Positions 45,583 to 53,572 are shown, numbered from the stretch's first letter. The stretch: 64,000 bases of DNA from an uncultured Collinsella sp. (GCA_937925715.1 CALAMG010000014.1:62001-126000); one strand, 5' to 3'. The notes: a model not told the origin generated them from the sequence alone. Numbers and translations: made by a program.

Positions 45583-46980
45583 TTAGCTCTGAGCTCGCAC
45601 GCGAGCGGCGCCGAGTTCGGTCAGATGGTATTTCTGGCCATGCTTGATGACCAAGCCGGCCTGCGCCAAGTCATTGAGCGTGCGTGACCAAGTGGGGGCT
45701 GAGTTTCCAAACGCCCTCGCCAGATCGGTTGCACCGCACGCTTGATTTTGCGCCAGATAGCCCAGCGCGGCGTTGCCGCGATCGCTTACGAACACGTCCG
45801 GTTGTGGCTGCGCATGCTGATTTGCTGCATTAGGATACATCATTTGAGCTGCTGGTTGTTGAGAACTCTGCATCGGCGGCATTTGCTGTTGAAAACTTTG
45901 AGGCCACTGTTGGTAAGGCTGCAGAGGCATCTGTTGGGCCCAGGGGTTGTACTGCTGCTGCGGCATCTGCTGGTACGGCTGCTGATATCCCTGCTGGTAC
46001 TGCTGCGGGAACTGCTGGCCATACCCCAGTGGCGGCATCTGCTGATATGGATATCCCCGTTGGTACGGCTGATAGCCCATTTGCTGGCCACCCGGTGCCC
46101 CCGTCGCCTGCTGCATTGCTGCTGCATCCTGATCTGCCAGCGGCATGGCCTCTGGCATGTTTGGCGTCATCGACATAGATGCCGCCTGGGGCTCTTGTGT
46201 GGGAAGCATTCCGGGCTGCTGCATCTGCCCCACGGGGGGCTGCATCTGCTGCGTTGCCATGGGCTGCTGCGCAAAAGCTCCCGGCAGGGGATATGTGGGC
46301 TGCTCCGTCTCGGGCCGCACGGCAGCACCGCGTCCGCCGGCACGCTCGATTTCCTGCACGCGTTTAGGGTTCAGGCTTACCGTAACCACGGTGCCGTTGC
46401 CCATGTTGTCCTCGATGGATACGGCACCGCCGGCGTTTTCCAAATACTCCTGCACCATGGGAAACCCTGCTCCGGTTCCACGGATATAGCGCTTCATCTT
46501 GCTGTTTGCGCTGGTAACGCCAAAGTCGAAAGCGCGTTCCTTGTCGTCGATGCCGGGTCCTTGGTCAGCAAAGCGGATGGTGTCTCCGCCGTCCAGAATC
46601 GAGATGATGGGCTCTGCAAAGTGTGCGTGGATAAAGTTTTCGACAATCTCGCGGATGACCATGAGCGAGATATGGCCACCTTGTTCTTTCATGCACTGGT
46701 AGACGGTGTTGGTCGTCTCTTCCAAATACGTGCGGACATCTTGCGGATCGATGACGATCACACGCGGTGTCGACAGCATGTCGTCATAGACGGCGATGCG
46801 CGCGGCGTACATGGCTTTTGGCGCCTGCGTTGTCGTCTGTTCACCTTCGTCACGCTCTTCGCGCACGCCGGTGATGTGCTCGTTGTCGGGTGCCGGGTCT
46901 CCGGAATCGACCATGGTGTAAAAGTCGTCAGACATGCCGCTCGCAATCTTCCAAAAGGTTTCGAACAAATAGTAGCTCAT
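45583..46980 (-). CDS. GHKL ATPase with low-complexity linker and C-terminal winged helix, next to oriC
   Basis: A 465-residue protein with no named family that I recognise. Residues about 60-205 are a histidine-kinase-like (GHKL) ATP-binding domain: REIVENFIHAHFAEP (N box, Glu-Asn), FADQGPGIDD (G1) and RGTGAGFPMVQEYLENAGG (G2), closest in style to anti-sigma kinases such as SpoIIAB/RsbW. Residues about 225-405 are Gln/Pro/Met/Tyr-rich and prion-like. Residues about 405-465 look like a winged helix-turn-helix (GYLAQNQACGATDLARAFGN, then LVIKHGQKYHLTELGAARVR). The ATG at 46978-46980 is the best start, though its ribosome site is weak. It lies 15 bases before dnaA and beside oriC. Confidence 0.75.
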   Translation of the reverse strand: MSYYLFETFWKIASGMSDDFYTMVDSGDPAPDNEHITGVREERDEGEQTTTQAPKAMYAARIAVYDDMLSTPRVIVIDPQDVRTYLEETTNTVYQCMKEQGGHISLMVIREIVENFIHAHFAEPIISILDGGDTIRFADQGPGIDDKERAFDFGVTSANSKMKRYIRGTGAGFPMVQEYLENAGGAVSIEDNMGNGTVVTVSLNPKRVQEIERAGGRGAAVRPETEQPTYPLPGAFAQQPMATQQMQPPVGQMQQPGMLPTQEPQAASMSMTPNMPEAMPLADQDAAAMQQATGAPGGQQMGYQPYQRGYPYQQMPPLGYGQQFPQQYQQGYQQPYQQMPQQQYNPWAQQMPLQPYQQWPQSFQQQMPPMQSSQQPAAQMMYPNAANQHAQPQPDVFVSDRGNAALGYLAQNQACGATDLARAFGNSAPTWSRTLNDLAQAGLVIKHGQKYHLTELGAARVRAQS

Positions 46981-47280
46981 CGTGCAATGTTTCTCATCTT
47001 TCGACAAACTTTCAAAACCTGTTGAAAACTTTGGAAAACGGACGAAAAGTTCTCAACATTGCCAACATGACCTGTTGAAAACTCGATGAAATATCGTGAA
47101 AAGTTGCCATGCACCGCTAAATCGAGCTTGGCTTATGGGGGAACCGTGTGAACTGCGCAACCTTTTACCTTTGATTTCTTGACATTTGAACATTGATTTC
47201 CCTACAATCTTCAAGCTCACGTGTCTATATCTGCGTCCGCGTCCCCGCGGACACTCGAAATGCAGCAGGAGGAACTTAAG
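46981..47280. other. oriC: Candidate replication origin (oriC) upstream of rpmH
   Basis: Genes diverge from here, as expected at an origin. ACCTGTTGAAAACT occurs exactly twice (47017-47030 and 47070-47083), containing TGTTGAAAA, the complement of TTTTCAACA. AGTTCTCAACA lies at 47048-47058 and further similar T/C/A-rich repeats lie around 46999-47016. The AT-rich stretch at 47160-47210 may be unwound first; it also holds the rpmH promoter. A third exact 14-mer is at 43817-43830 behind dnaA. Confidence 0.6.
47179..47208 (+). promoter_or_regulatory. Promoter of rpmH
   Basis: TTGACA (47179-47184) and TACAAT (47203-47208) with an 18-base spacer, 72 bases before the rpmH start. Confidence 0.7.
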
Positions 47281-47415
47281 ATGAAGCGTACGTATCAGCC
47301 TAATAAGCGTAAGCGTGCCAAGACCCATGGCTTCCGTGCCCGTATGGCCACTAAGGGTGGTCGTGCCGTGCTCGCCCGTCGTCGCGCCAAGGGCCGCAAG
47401 CGTCTCACTGTCTAG
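47281..47415 (+). CDS. rpmH: Ribosomal protein bL34
   Basis: A 44-residue very basic protein (MKRTYQPNKRKRAKTHGF, then RMATKGGRAVLARRRAKGR). AGGAGGA precedes the ATG. It is the first gene on the right arm of the origin. Confidence 0.98.
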   Translation: MKRTYQPNKRKRAKTHGFRARMATKGGRAVLARRRAKGRKRLTV

Positions 47416-47435
47416 CAGCGATACACACATCTCGC

Positions 47436-47774
47436 ATGAAGACTATTAAGTCTCGGCAAGATTTCGAGCATGTGTTCAGTCAGGGGCGTCGTTTCAATCA
47501 CCCTCTGATTCGAATGACCATATGTGAATCGGTTGGCGAAGGCGACTCCGGAAGGGTCGCCTTCGTTGGTGCTAAGCGACTCGGTTGTGCCGTCGTGCGC
47601 AACCGATCTAAGCGTGTGATGCGCGAGGCCGCCCGCAGCTGCGGATTTCCCGTTGCGGGTTATGACATCATCTTGTTTGCAACTCCCAAGACGAGGGTTT
47701 CCTCGCCGCAGGAGATGGACAAGGCGTTGCGTTCGCTTATGAAGCGCGCCGGCGTTGCCGGGGAGGAGCGATGA
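47436..47774 (+). CDS. rnpA: Ribonuclease P protein component
   Basis: The protein cofactor of RNase P, which matures tRNA 5' ends. The 112 residues contain the RNR motif in VVRNRSKRVMREAAR and the N-terminal IKSRQDFEHVFSQGRRF. It overlaps yidD by 4 bases. Confidence 0.96.
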   Translation: MKTIKSRQDFEHVFSQGRRFNHPLIRMTICESVGEGDSGRVAFVGAKRLGCAVVRNRSKRVMREAARSCGFPVAGYDIILFATPKTRVSSPQEMDKALRSLMKRAGVAGEER

Positions 47775-47995
47775 GCAATCACGTTTTGCGACGTGTTGCC
47801 ATCGCTCCTATTCGCATATATCAACAGGTTATTTCGCCCTTATTGCCTGACGCCTGCATTTATTACCCAACGTGTTCGCAATACGCCATCCAGGCGATTG
47901 AGAAGCACGGTGTTTTGAGAGGCTGCTGGCTTGCCGTGAGGCGCATCGCTCGCTGCAATCCCCTGCACGTCGGCGGTTATGACCCTGTGCCCTAG
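47771..47995 (+). CDS. yidD: Membrane protein insertion efficiency factor
   Basis: A 74-residue protein of the YidD family with the typical IYQQVISPLLPDACIYYPTC, SQYAIQAIEKHGVLRGCWLA and RCNPLHVGGYDPVP. It aids YidC-dependent insertion and lies directly before yidC, the conserved order. Confidence 0.95.
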   Translation: MSNHVLRRVAIAPIRIYQQVISPLLPDACIYYPTCSQYAIQAIEKHGVLRGCWLAVRRIARCNPLHVGGYDPVP

Positions 47996-48024
47996 CGGGC
48001 ACTCGCTATCGGAGGAAAACTTAC

Positions 48025-48795
48025 ATGTGGGATTGGATCGTTAACATCCTTTTCGAGCTGCTCAAGCTCATCCAGACCTTTGCGGTCGACTGGGGCCTGT
48101 CCATCATCATCCTGGTGGTCATCATCCGTCTGCTGCTGACGCCGCTTATGCTCAAGTCGACCAAGTCGACGGCTCGCATGCAGGTGCTGCAGCCCAAGAT
48201 GCTCGAGATCCAGGAGCGCTATGCCGACGATCCCCAGCGTCAGGCCGAGGAGATGCAGAAGTTCTACAGCGAGAACAAGTTCAACCCCATGGCTGGCTGT
48301 CTGCCGCTGCTGATTCAGATGCCTATCCTGTTCGCCCTGTTTACATTGCTGCGCAACCTGCCGCAGTACTTTAACAACGGCACGTTCTCGTTCTTCAACA
48401 TCCTGCCCGACCTGACCACCACGCCGAGCGCTTCCTTTGCCGATGGCTTTATGGTTGCACTGCCTGCGCTGGTTTGCCTGATCCTGTTTGCCGTCCTGAC
48501 CCTGATTCCGCAGCTCTATATGTCGCGCAACCAGACCGGCCAGCAGGCTCAGAGCATGCGTATGATGGCCGTTGTCATGACGGTCATGATGCTTTGGATG
48601 GGCTGGAGCCTTCCCGTTGGTGTTCTGCTGTACTACGACGTCTCGTCTGCTTGGCAGGTTATCCAGCAGATTTTTGTGACGCAGAAGGTCATCGACAAGG
48701 CGAAGGCCGATGAGGAGGAGCGTCTTAAGAACGCTCCGCTGCAGGTTGAGGTCACTCGTCGCGAGAAGAAGCCGCGCCCGCACAAGAAGAAGTAG
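48025..48795 (+). CDS. yidC: Membrane protein insertase YidC/OxaA
   Basis: A 256-residue insertase of the short Gram-positive type with five predicted membrane segments. It shows RLLLTPLMLKSTKSTARMQ, NPMAGCLPLLIQMPILFALF and a hydrophilic basic tail (REKKPRPHKKK) that may contact the ribosome. No lipobox signal is seen. It inserts membrane proteins alone or with SecYEG. Confidence 0.95.
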   Translation: MWDWIVNILFELLKLIQTFAVDWGLSIIILVVIIRLLLTPLMLKSTKSTARMQVLQPKMLEIQERYADDPQRQAEEMQKFYSENKFNPMAGCLPLLIQMPILFALFTLLRNLPQYFNNGTFSFFNILPDLTTTPSASFADGFMVALPALVCLILFAVLTLIPQLYMSRNQTGQQAQSMRMMAVVMTVMMLWMGWSLPVGVLLYYDVSSAWQVIQQIFVTQKVIDKAKADEEERLKNAPLQVEVTRREKKPRPHKKK

Positions 48796-48812
48796 TGGGA
48801 TATCAATCTTAT

Positions 48813-48824
48813 TTAGGTACCTAA
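48813..48824. repeat. TTAGGTACCTAA palindrome between yidC and jag
   Basis: A 12-base perfect palindrome, present again at 52317-52328. It lies just before the jag ribosome site. Confidence 0.4.
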
Positions 48825-48839
48825 CTTTTGGAGTACGTT

Positions 48840-49409
48840 ATGTCTGAAGAGATCATCGAGGATATGCTTGAGGAGGTTGCCCCGCAGGTCGCGGGCGATT
48901 ATCCCGAGATTGCACAGCGCTACAAGGCTGGTGAAGAGCTGACCGATGAGGAGCTCGACACCATTGCCGATGTTGCGATTTCCATCCTGCGTTCCATCCT
49001 TTCGCACTTCGATGCCGCCAACTCTCCTATCGATGAGTATGAGGGCGACGAGGGTGAGCTGATTTTGGATGTAACGGCTCCCGACCTTGCTGTTCTCATT
49101 GGCCGTCATGGTCGCACTCTTGATGCTCTTCAGGTTATGTTCTCTTTGCTGGTGAGCCGCAAGCTTGGCTTTAGGTATCCGGTTGTAGTGGACGTCGAGG
49201 GATACAAGAGTCGCCGTCAGGATAAGGTCGCCTCCATGGCTCAGTCTGCTGCCGAGCGTGCCATCCGCACTCATAAGAGTGTTTCGCTTCCGCCCATGAA
49301 TGCCTACGAGCGCCGACTGGTTCACATTGCACTTCGTGGCAACGATGCAGTCGATACTCATTCTGAGGGTTCTGACCCTGATCGCCATGTGGTGATTGTT
49401 GCTCGATAA
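48840..49409 (+). CDS. jag: KH-R3H RNA-binding protein Jag (KhpB/EloR)
   Basis: An RNA-binding protein linked to cell elongation in firmicutes. It has an acidic N-terminus, a KH domain (LAVLIGRHGRTLDALQVMFS) and an R3H domain (SLPPMNAYERRLVHIALRG). The jag-N domain found in some species is missing or reduced. The ATG at 48840 has TTGGAG before it. 189 residues. Confidence 0.92.
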   Translation: MSEEIIEDMLEEVAPQVAGDYPEIAQRYKAGEELTDEELDTIADVAISILRSILSHFDAANSPIDEYEGDEGELILDVTAPDLAVLIGRHGRTLDALQVMFSLLVSRKLGFRYPVVVDVEGYKSRRQDKVASMAQSAAERAIRTHKSVSLPPMNAYERRLVHIALRGNDAVDTHSEGSDPDRHVVIVAR

Positions 49410-49429
49410 TCTACTCGAGCTTATGCTAG

Positions 49430-49459
49430 GGGGACGTGGTTTCCACGTCCCCTTTTTTT
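49430..49459 (+). terminator. Terminator of the rpmH-jag operon
   Basis: GGGGACGTGG/CCACGTCCCC around TTT, followed by seven T. Confidence 0.92.
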
Positions 49460-49505
49460 GTCAAAAGTTCTCGATACGCTGATTTTTGTCAGAAAGGAGC
49501 TTCTG

Positions 49506-50243
49506 TTGTTTGTACTTACCGATCAGCAGGCTGACGAGATGTTGAGTCGCCTAACTTCCTATTGCAAAGAATATTCCTTGAGCGTAACTGATATTGAGCT
49601 GAGGAAATGTATCCAGCATTTGGATTTGGTTCTAGAAACAAATAAGACAACCAATCTCACCCGTATTCTTAACGTAGAAGATGCTGCCGTACTTCATATC
49701 CTCGACTCACTTGTTTTGCTCCCCTATATCAATAAGGCTCCTGAGGGAGCTTTGCTCGATATGGGAACAGGTGCGGGCTTCCCTGGTATTCCATTAACCA
49801 TAACCACGCATCGTAAAGCTACTTATATTGACTCTGTTGGCAAGAAGGTTGATGCGGTTAATTCCTTTGTCCATGCTCTTGGATTGAAACATGCTCATGC
49901 GGTTCATGATCGTCTTGAAGAATATGCTCGAAGCCATAAGAAGCAGTTCTCCGTTGTAACCGCCCGCGCACTGGCCCCTCTACCGATTCTTGTTGAGTAT
50001 GCGGCTCCGTACCTGAAGGATGGAGGGCTATTTGTTATCACCAAGGGCAATCCTTCGGATGAGGAGCTTGCTTCCGGCATGTCAGCAGCTAAGATTTGCG
50101 GCTTCACTTTGCTTCTGAATGACGCAATTGATTTACCTGAAGGCTTGGGTCACAGGGAGTTCATTGTTCTTAAGAAGAGTCATTCAGCATCCGTTTCATT
50201 GCCTCGTGCAAATGGCATGGCAAAGAAGAATCCGCTTGCCTAG
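49506..50243 (+). CDS. rsmG: 16S rRNA (guanine-527-N7) methyltransferase
   Basis: RsmG methylates G527 of 16S rRNA with SAM. The 245-residue protein has the SAM motif LLDMGTGAGFPGIPLTI and TARALAPLPILVEYAAPYL. The start is taken as TTG at 49506, with AAAGGAG six bases before it; upstream in-frame codons overlap the terminator. Codon use here and through parB is noticeably richer in A/T than in the neighbouring genes. Confidence 0.94.
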   Translation: MFVLTDQQADEMLSRLTSYCKEYSLSVTDIELRKCIQHLDLVLETNKTTNLTRILNVEDAAVLHILDSLVLLPYINKAPEGALLDMGTGAGFPGIPLTITTHRKATYIDSVGKKVDAVNSFVHALGLKHAHAVHDRLEEYARSHKKQFSVVTARALAPLPILVEYAAPYLKDGGLFVITKGNPSDEELASGMSAAKICGFTLLLNDAIDLPEGLGHREFIVLKKSHSASVSLPRANGMAKKNPLA

Positions 50244-50244
50244 A

Positions 50245-50260
50245 TGTTTCACGTGAAACA
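50245..50260. promoter_or_regulatory. parS: parS site 1
   Basis: TGTTTCACGTGAAACA, the perfect 16-base ParB-binding centromere site, starting two bases after the rsmG stop. Confidence 0.95.
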
Positions 50261-50283
50261 TAATGGTTACTAACAGCTTGCAG

Positions 50284-50299
50284 TGTTTCACGTGAAACA
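50284..50299. promoter_or_regulatory. parS: parS site 2
   Basis: Second perfect copy of the 16-base parS palindrome, 23 bases after site 1. Confidence 0.95.
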
Positions 50300-50322
50300 T
50301 AGCAGTTGCTATCGATTCGGAA

Positions 50323-50338
50323 TGTTTCACGTGAAACA
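50323..50338. promoter_or_regulatory. parS: parS site 3
   Basis: Third perfect parS copy, again 23 bases after the previous one, so the sites repeat every 39 bases; it lies 39 bases before the parA start. Confidence 0.95.
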
Positions 50339-50377
50339 TCCTCCGTTTGACAGCTTTAATACACACCAGGAGGGACC

Positions 50378-51178
50378 GTGGGATTTCGCGACGTTAAGCG
50401 TTCTAAGAGCGCAAAAGACACGCGTATCATTGCAATCATCAATCAAAAAGGCGGCGTCGGTAAGTCAACGACGGCTGTAAACCTTGCAGCAGCACTGGGT
50501 GAGCAGGGTCGTAAGACACTGATTGTTGATTTTGATCCGCAGGGAAACAGCACCAGTGGATTCGGAATTGAAAAAGAAGACCTTGATCACTGCATCTATG
50601 ATGCATTGCTGAATGATGTGCCGGCAGAATCGCTTGTTCTTGATACAAATTGCAAAAAGGTATTCGTAATTCCGGCTACAATTCAGCTTGCAGGCGCGGA
50701 AATTGAACTCGTAAGCGCAATTGCTCGTGAAACCCGTCTCAAAGATTTGCTTGAGCCGATTCAGGACGAGTTCGATTTTATTTTCATTGACTGCCCTCCT
50801 TCGCTCGGCCTGCTTACTATCAACGCTTTGACCGCAGCAGACAGCGTTTTGATTCCGATCCAGTGCGAGTATTACGCACTCGAGGGCGTTACGAAGCTGC
50901 TTGAGTCAATGAAGATGGTCAAATCTCGTCTGAACAAGGGCTTAGACACCTACGGTGTGCTTATGACCATGTATGACTCGCGTACTTCTCTATCGAATCA
51001 GGTTGTTGAGGAGGTTCAATCGTACTTTGGTGATAAGGCATTTAAGACGTTGATCCCCCGTACGGTTAAAATCTCCGAAGCTCCGTCTTTTGGGGAACCG
51101 GTAATTACCTATGCACCTCAAAATAAGGGTGCAAAAGCATATATGAACCTTGCAAAAGAGGTGATCAAGCGTGCCTAG
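50378..51178 (+). CDS. parA: Chromosome partitioning ATPase ParA (Soj)
   Basis: ParA binds DNA in its ATP form and moves ParB-parS complexes apart. The 266-residue protein has the deviant Walker A NQKGGVGKSTTAVNLAAALG (from residue 22), a FDPQGNSTSG switch and FIFIDCPPSLGLLTINAL. The start is GTG at 50378, with AGGAGG before it. It overlaps parB by 8 bases. Confidence 0.97.
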   Translation: MGFRDVKRSKSAKDTRIIAIINQKGGVGKSTTAVNLAAALGEQGRKTLIVDFDPQGNSTSGFGIEKEDLDHCIYDALLNDVPAESLVLDTNCKKVFVIPATIQLAGAEIELVSAIARETRLKDLLEPIQDEFDFIFIDCPPSLGLLTINALTAADSVLIPIQCEYYALEGVTKLLESMKMVKSRLNKGLDTYGVLMTMYDSRTSLSNQVVEEVQSYFGDKAFKTLIPRTVKISEAPSFGEPVITYAPQNKGAKAYMNLAKEVIKRA

Positions 51179-52076
51179 TGTAAAGAAACGTGGCGGATTG
51201 GGACGTGGACTCAATGCTTTGGTCTCAGAGGCCGAGTATGAGACCGGTGGTTCGGCTGCATCGGCTTCGAATGCCGCATCTGAAACAAAACTACCTATTG
51301 AGGATATCGTTCCCAACCCTAATCAGCCGCGAATTCACTTTAACGAAACTGAACTTCGTGAGTTGAGCGAATCAATCCAAGAACATGGCGTCTTGCAGCC
51401 GCTTTTGGTTCGCAAGCATAGAAACGGCTATGAGATCATCGCTGGTGAGCGTCGTTACCAAGCGTCAAAGCTTGCTGGTCTTGAGGAGCTGCCTGTCATC
51501 ATTAAAGATGTTAATGATGAAAAGATGCTGGCTCTTGCTCTGATCGAAAACCTTCAGCGTTCTGATCTGAATCCCGTCGAAGAGGCTAAGGGCTATCGCC
51601 AGCTTATCGATGCCAGCGGTATGACCCAGGAGGCATTGTCGAAGGCAGTCAGCAAGTCACGCTCTGCAATTACAAACTCGCTGCGCCTTCTCGATCTCCC
51701 TGAAGTTGTTCAGCAGATGATTTTTGAGGGCAAACTTACTGCTGGTCATGCACGTGCGATTCTTGCAGTTCCCTATGAGGACGCTCGAATTCGACTTGCA
51801 GAGAAGGTTGTTGCAGAGGGCCTTTCCGTAAGAGCGACAGAAAATCTTGCTCCGTTGTTTTCTGCCGGAGAGACACCTAAGACGCCGAGGCCTGCAACGC
51901 CTCAGTCTTTTAAAAAGGCTGCCCGCGTGCTTCGTCAGGTTTTTAATACCAACGTGCGTGTTAAGAGCTCGCGTGGAAAGAATAAGATTGAGATTGAGTT
52001 TAAAGACGAGGAAGAGCTCTCTCGTATTCTTGGCGAAATGATTCAGTTTGATCAAGGAGGCCAAGATGAGGAATAG
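51171..52076 (+). CDS. parB: Chromosome partitioning protein ParB (Spo0J)
   Basis: ParB is the CTP-dependent clamp that loads at parS. It contains the ParB/Srx domain (NPNQPRIHFNETELRELSES, then IIAGERRYQASKLAG and LIENLQRSDLNPVEEAKGYR), a helix-turn-helix (MTQEALSKAVSKSRSAITN) and a C-terminal dimerisation region (KSSRGKNKIEIEFKDEEE). 301 residues. It overlaps the following small membrane protein gene by 11 bases. Confidence 0.97.
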   Translation: MPSVKKRGGLGRGLNALVSEAEYETGGSAASASNAASETKLPIEDIVPNPNQPRIHFNETELRELSESIQEHGVLQPLLVRKHRNGYEIIAGERRYQASKLAGLEELPVIIKDVNDEKMLALALIENLQRSDLNPVEEAKGYRQLIDASGMTQEALSKAVSKSRSAITNSLRLLDLPEVVQQMIFEGKLTAGHARAILAVPYEDARIRLAEKVVAEGLSVRATENLAPLFSAGETPKTPRPATPQSFKKAARVLRQVFNTNVRVKSSRGKNKIEIEFKDEEELSRILGEMIQFDQGGQDEE

Positions 52077-52320
52077 GATTTTAACTGCGATTGCATTGGC
52101 GACGACTGTCGCGGCTGGTGCCTTTGCTGGCTATAAGATCGCGACAGACGATGAACTTCGAGGTCGTTTGCTTCGTAGTGCGCAAGATATTGTCGATACA
52201 TCCAAGAAGAAAATGGATGTTATGACAGAAGATGTTGCCATGCGTACGGCTCAGGTAACGAAGAATCCCAAGATTAATCAAGGTTGGGTTAGTAACCAAT
52301 GGGAAAATGTAGGCTATTAG
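52066..52320 (+). CDS. Small membrane-anchored protein coupled to parB
   Basis: An 84-residue protein beginning MRNRILTAIALATTVAAGAF after AAGGAGG. One N-terminal membrane helix (about 4-22) is followed by a charged helical region (DDELRGRLLRSAQDIVDTSK), similar in layout to YtxH-type proteins. The start lies inside the end of parB, so translation is probably coupled. Function unknown; the context suggests a link between the segregation apparatus and the membrane. Confidence 0.75.
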   Translation: MRNRILTAIALATTVAAGAFAGYKIATDDELRGRLLRSAQDIVDTSKKKMDVMTEDVAMRTAQVTKNPKINQGWVSNQWENVGY

Positions 52321-52328
52321 GTACCTAA
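52317..52328. repeat. TTAGGTACCTAA palindrome at the end of the parAB operon
   Basis: Second copy of the 12-base palindrome at 48813-48824; it includes the stop codon of the small membrane protein gene. Confidence 0.4.
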
Positions 52329-52445
52329 CAATTACTTAGCATATTTTGAGGAGTTCTTGTCTGATTCACGAGGCAAGGACCCCTTATTTTGGCCGTAAAA
52401 AATGGGACAGGTAGCAGCTGATTCAAAATTAAGGTCAATAAATAA

Positions 52446-52482
52446 AACGGCCCCGGTTGCATCTCCTGTAACCGGGGCCGTT
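52446..52482 (-). terminator. Terminator of rlmN
   Basis: AACGGCCCCGGTT/AACCGGGGCCGTT around 11 bases, with TTTTATT following on the minus strand. It can also stop the convergent parAB transcript. Confidence 0.85.
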
Positions 52483-52485
52483 CGA

Positions 52486-52501
52486 TGTTTCACATGAAAC
52501 G
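52486..52501. promoter_or_regulatory. Degenerate parS-like site beyond parB
   Basis: TGTTTCACATGAAACG differs from perfect parS at two positions. It sits just past the rlmN terminator. Confidence 0.35.
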
Positions 52502-52519
52502 TTTTGGGGTGCGACTCCC

Positions 52520-53572
52520 CTATGCGTTCTTCTGAACTTTGAAGCGCTGCTTCAGCTGTCCGCAAGCGGCGTCAATATCGTTACCACGGGAGTTACGAAT
52601 CGTGGTCTCGATGCCACGGGACTCAAGACGACGCTGAAGATCCTCAACCTTATGAATCGGCGACGGCTTGAGCGGGCTGCCCTCGATGTCGTTAAGCTGA
52701 ATCAGGTTAACGTGGCACAACGTTCCCTCGCAGAAGTCGCAGAGCGCCTGCATCTCGGGATTCGTATCGTTGACGCCTTCGATCATGGCATACTCATAGG
52801 TCGGGCGGCGGCCAGTCTTCTCGGTGTAGAGTTGAAGCGCCTCGTGAAGGCGAAGTAGCGTGTACTTCTTAACACCGGGCATTAGCTTATTGCGTGTCGA
52901 CTGGATGGCGGAATGCAGGGAAACGGCAAGCGTGAACTGCTCGGGGATGTCGGCAAATTTGCGAATACCGGGAATAACGCCGCTGGTAGAGACGGTGAGG
53001 TGACGAGCACCGATACCGATGCCATCGGGGTCGTTGAGGATTCGCAACGCCTTGAGAACCTCGTCGTAGTTGGCAAACGGCTCGCCCTGGCCCATGAAGA
53101 CAACGCTCGTGACGCGCTCGCCAAAGTCGTTGGATACATGAAGTACCTGGTCGACGATCTCTTGAGCGGTCAGAGAGCGCTTGAGGCCGTTGAGACCGGT
53201 AGCGCAAAAGGCACAGCCCATGCCACAGCCTGCCTGGGTGGAAACGCAGACGGAAAGCTTGTTACGACGGGGCATGCCGACGGTCTCGACGGAAACGCCG
53301 TCGTGGTACTCGAGCAGATACTTGCGAGAGCCATCTTTGGAAACCTGCTTGGTGAGTTCAGCCGGCGTGTCAAAGGCAAAAGCCTCTTTAAGCTGCTCGC
53401 GGAAAGCCTTGGGAAGGTTGGTCATATCGTCAAACGAACAAACTTTCTTCTCAAAGACCCATTCGATGAGCTGCTTCGCGCGGAAGGCGGGCTGGCCAAG
53501 CTCGGCCACGAGCTCGCGAATATCGTTTTGGCTCAAGTCGCGAATGTCCTGAGATTTAGTCCTGGGATTCAT
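52520..53572 (-). CDS. rlmN: Dual-specificity rRNA/tRNA (adenine-C2) methyltransferase
   Basis: RlmN is a radical-SAM enzyme methylating A2503 of 23S rRNA and A37 of some tRNAs. The 350-residue protein has the CxxxCxxC cluster motif in CVSTQAGCGMGCAFCATG, VVFMGQGEPFANYDEVLKAL and the C-terminal region NSRGNDIDAACGQL that bears the methyl-carrying Cys. Standard length. Confidence 0.97.
   Translation of the reverse strand: MNPRTKSQDIRDLSQNDIRELVAELGQPAFRAKQLIEWVFEKKVCSFDDMTNLPKAFREQLKEAFAFDTPAELTKQVSKDGSRKYLLEYHDGVSVETVGMPRRNKLSVCVSTQAGCGMGCAFCATGLNGLKRSLTAQEIVDQVLHVSNDFGERVTSVVFMGQGEPFANYDEVLKALRILNDPDGIGIGARHLTVSTSGVIPGIRKFADIPEQFTLAVSLHSAIQSTRNKLMPGVKKYTLLRLHEALQLYTEKTGRRPTYEYAMIEGVNDTNPEMQALCDFCEGTLCHVNLIQLNDIEGSPLKPSPIHKVEDLQRRLESRGIETTIRNSRGNDIDAACGQLKQRFKVQKNA

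Noticed and set aside
45742..47025. Plus-strand open frame rich in Leu/His/Arg
   Set aside because: It is the mirror of the Gln/Pro-rich linker of the GHKL ATPase and runs into the candidate origin.
50283..50480. Small plus-strand frame reading MFHVKHSSCYR before parA
   Set aside because: It is produced by reading through the parS repeats (FHVKH from each site) and out of frame into parA.
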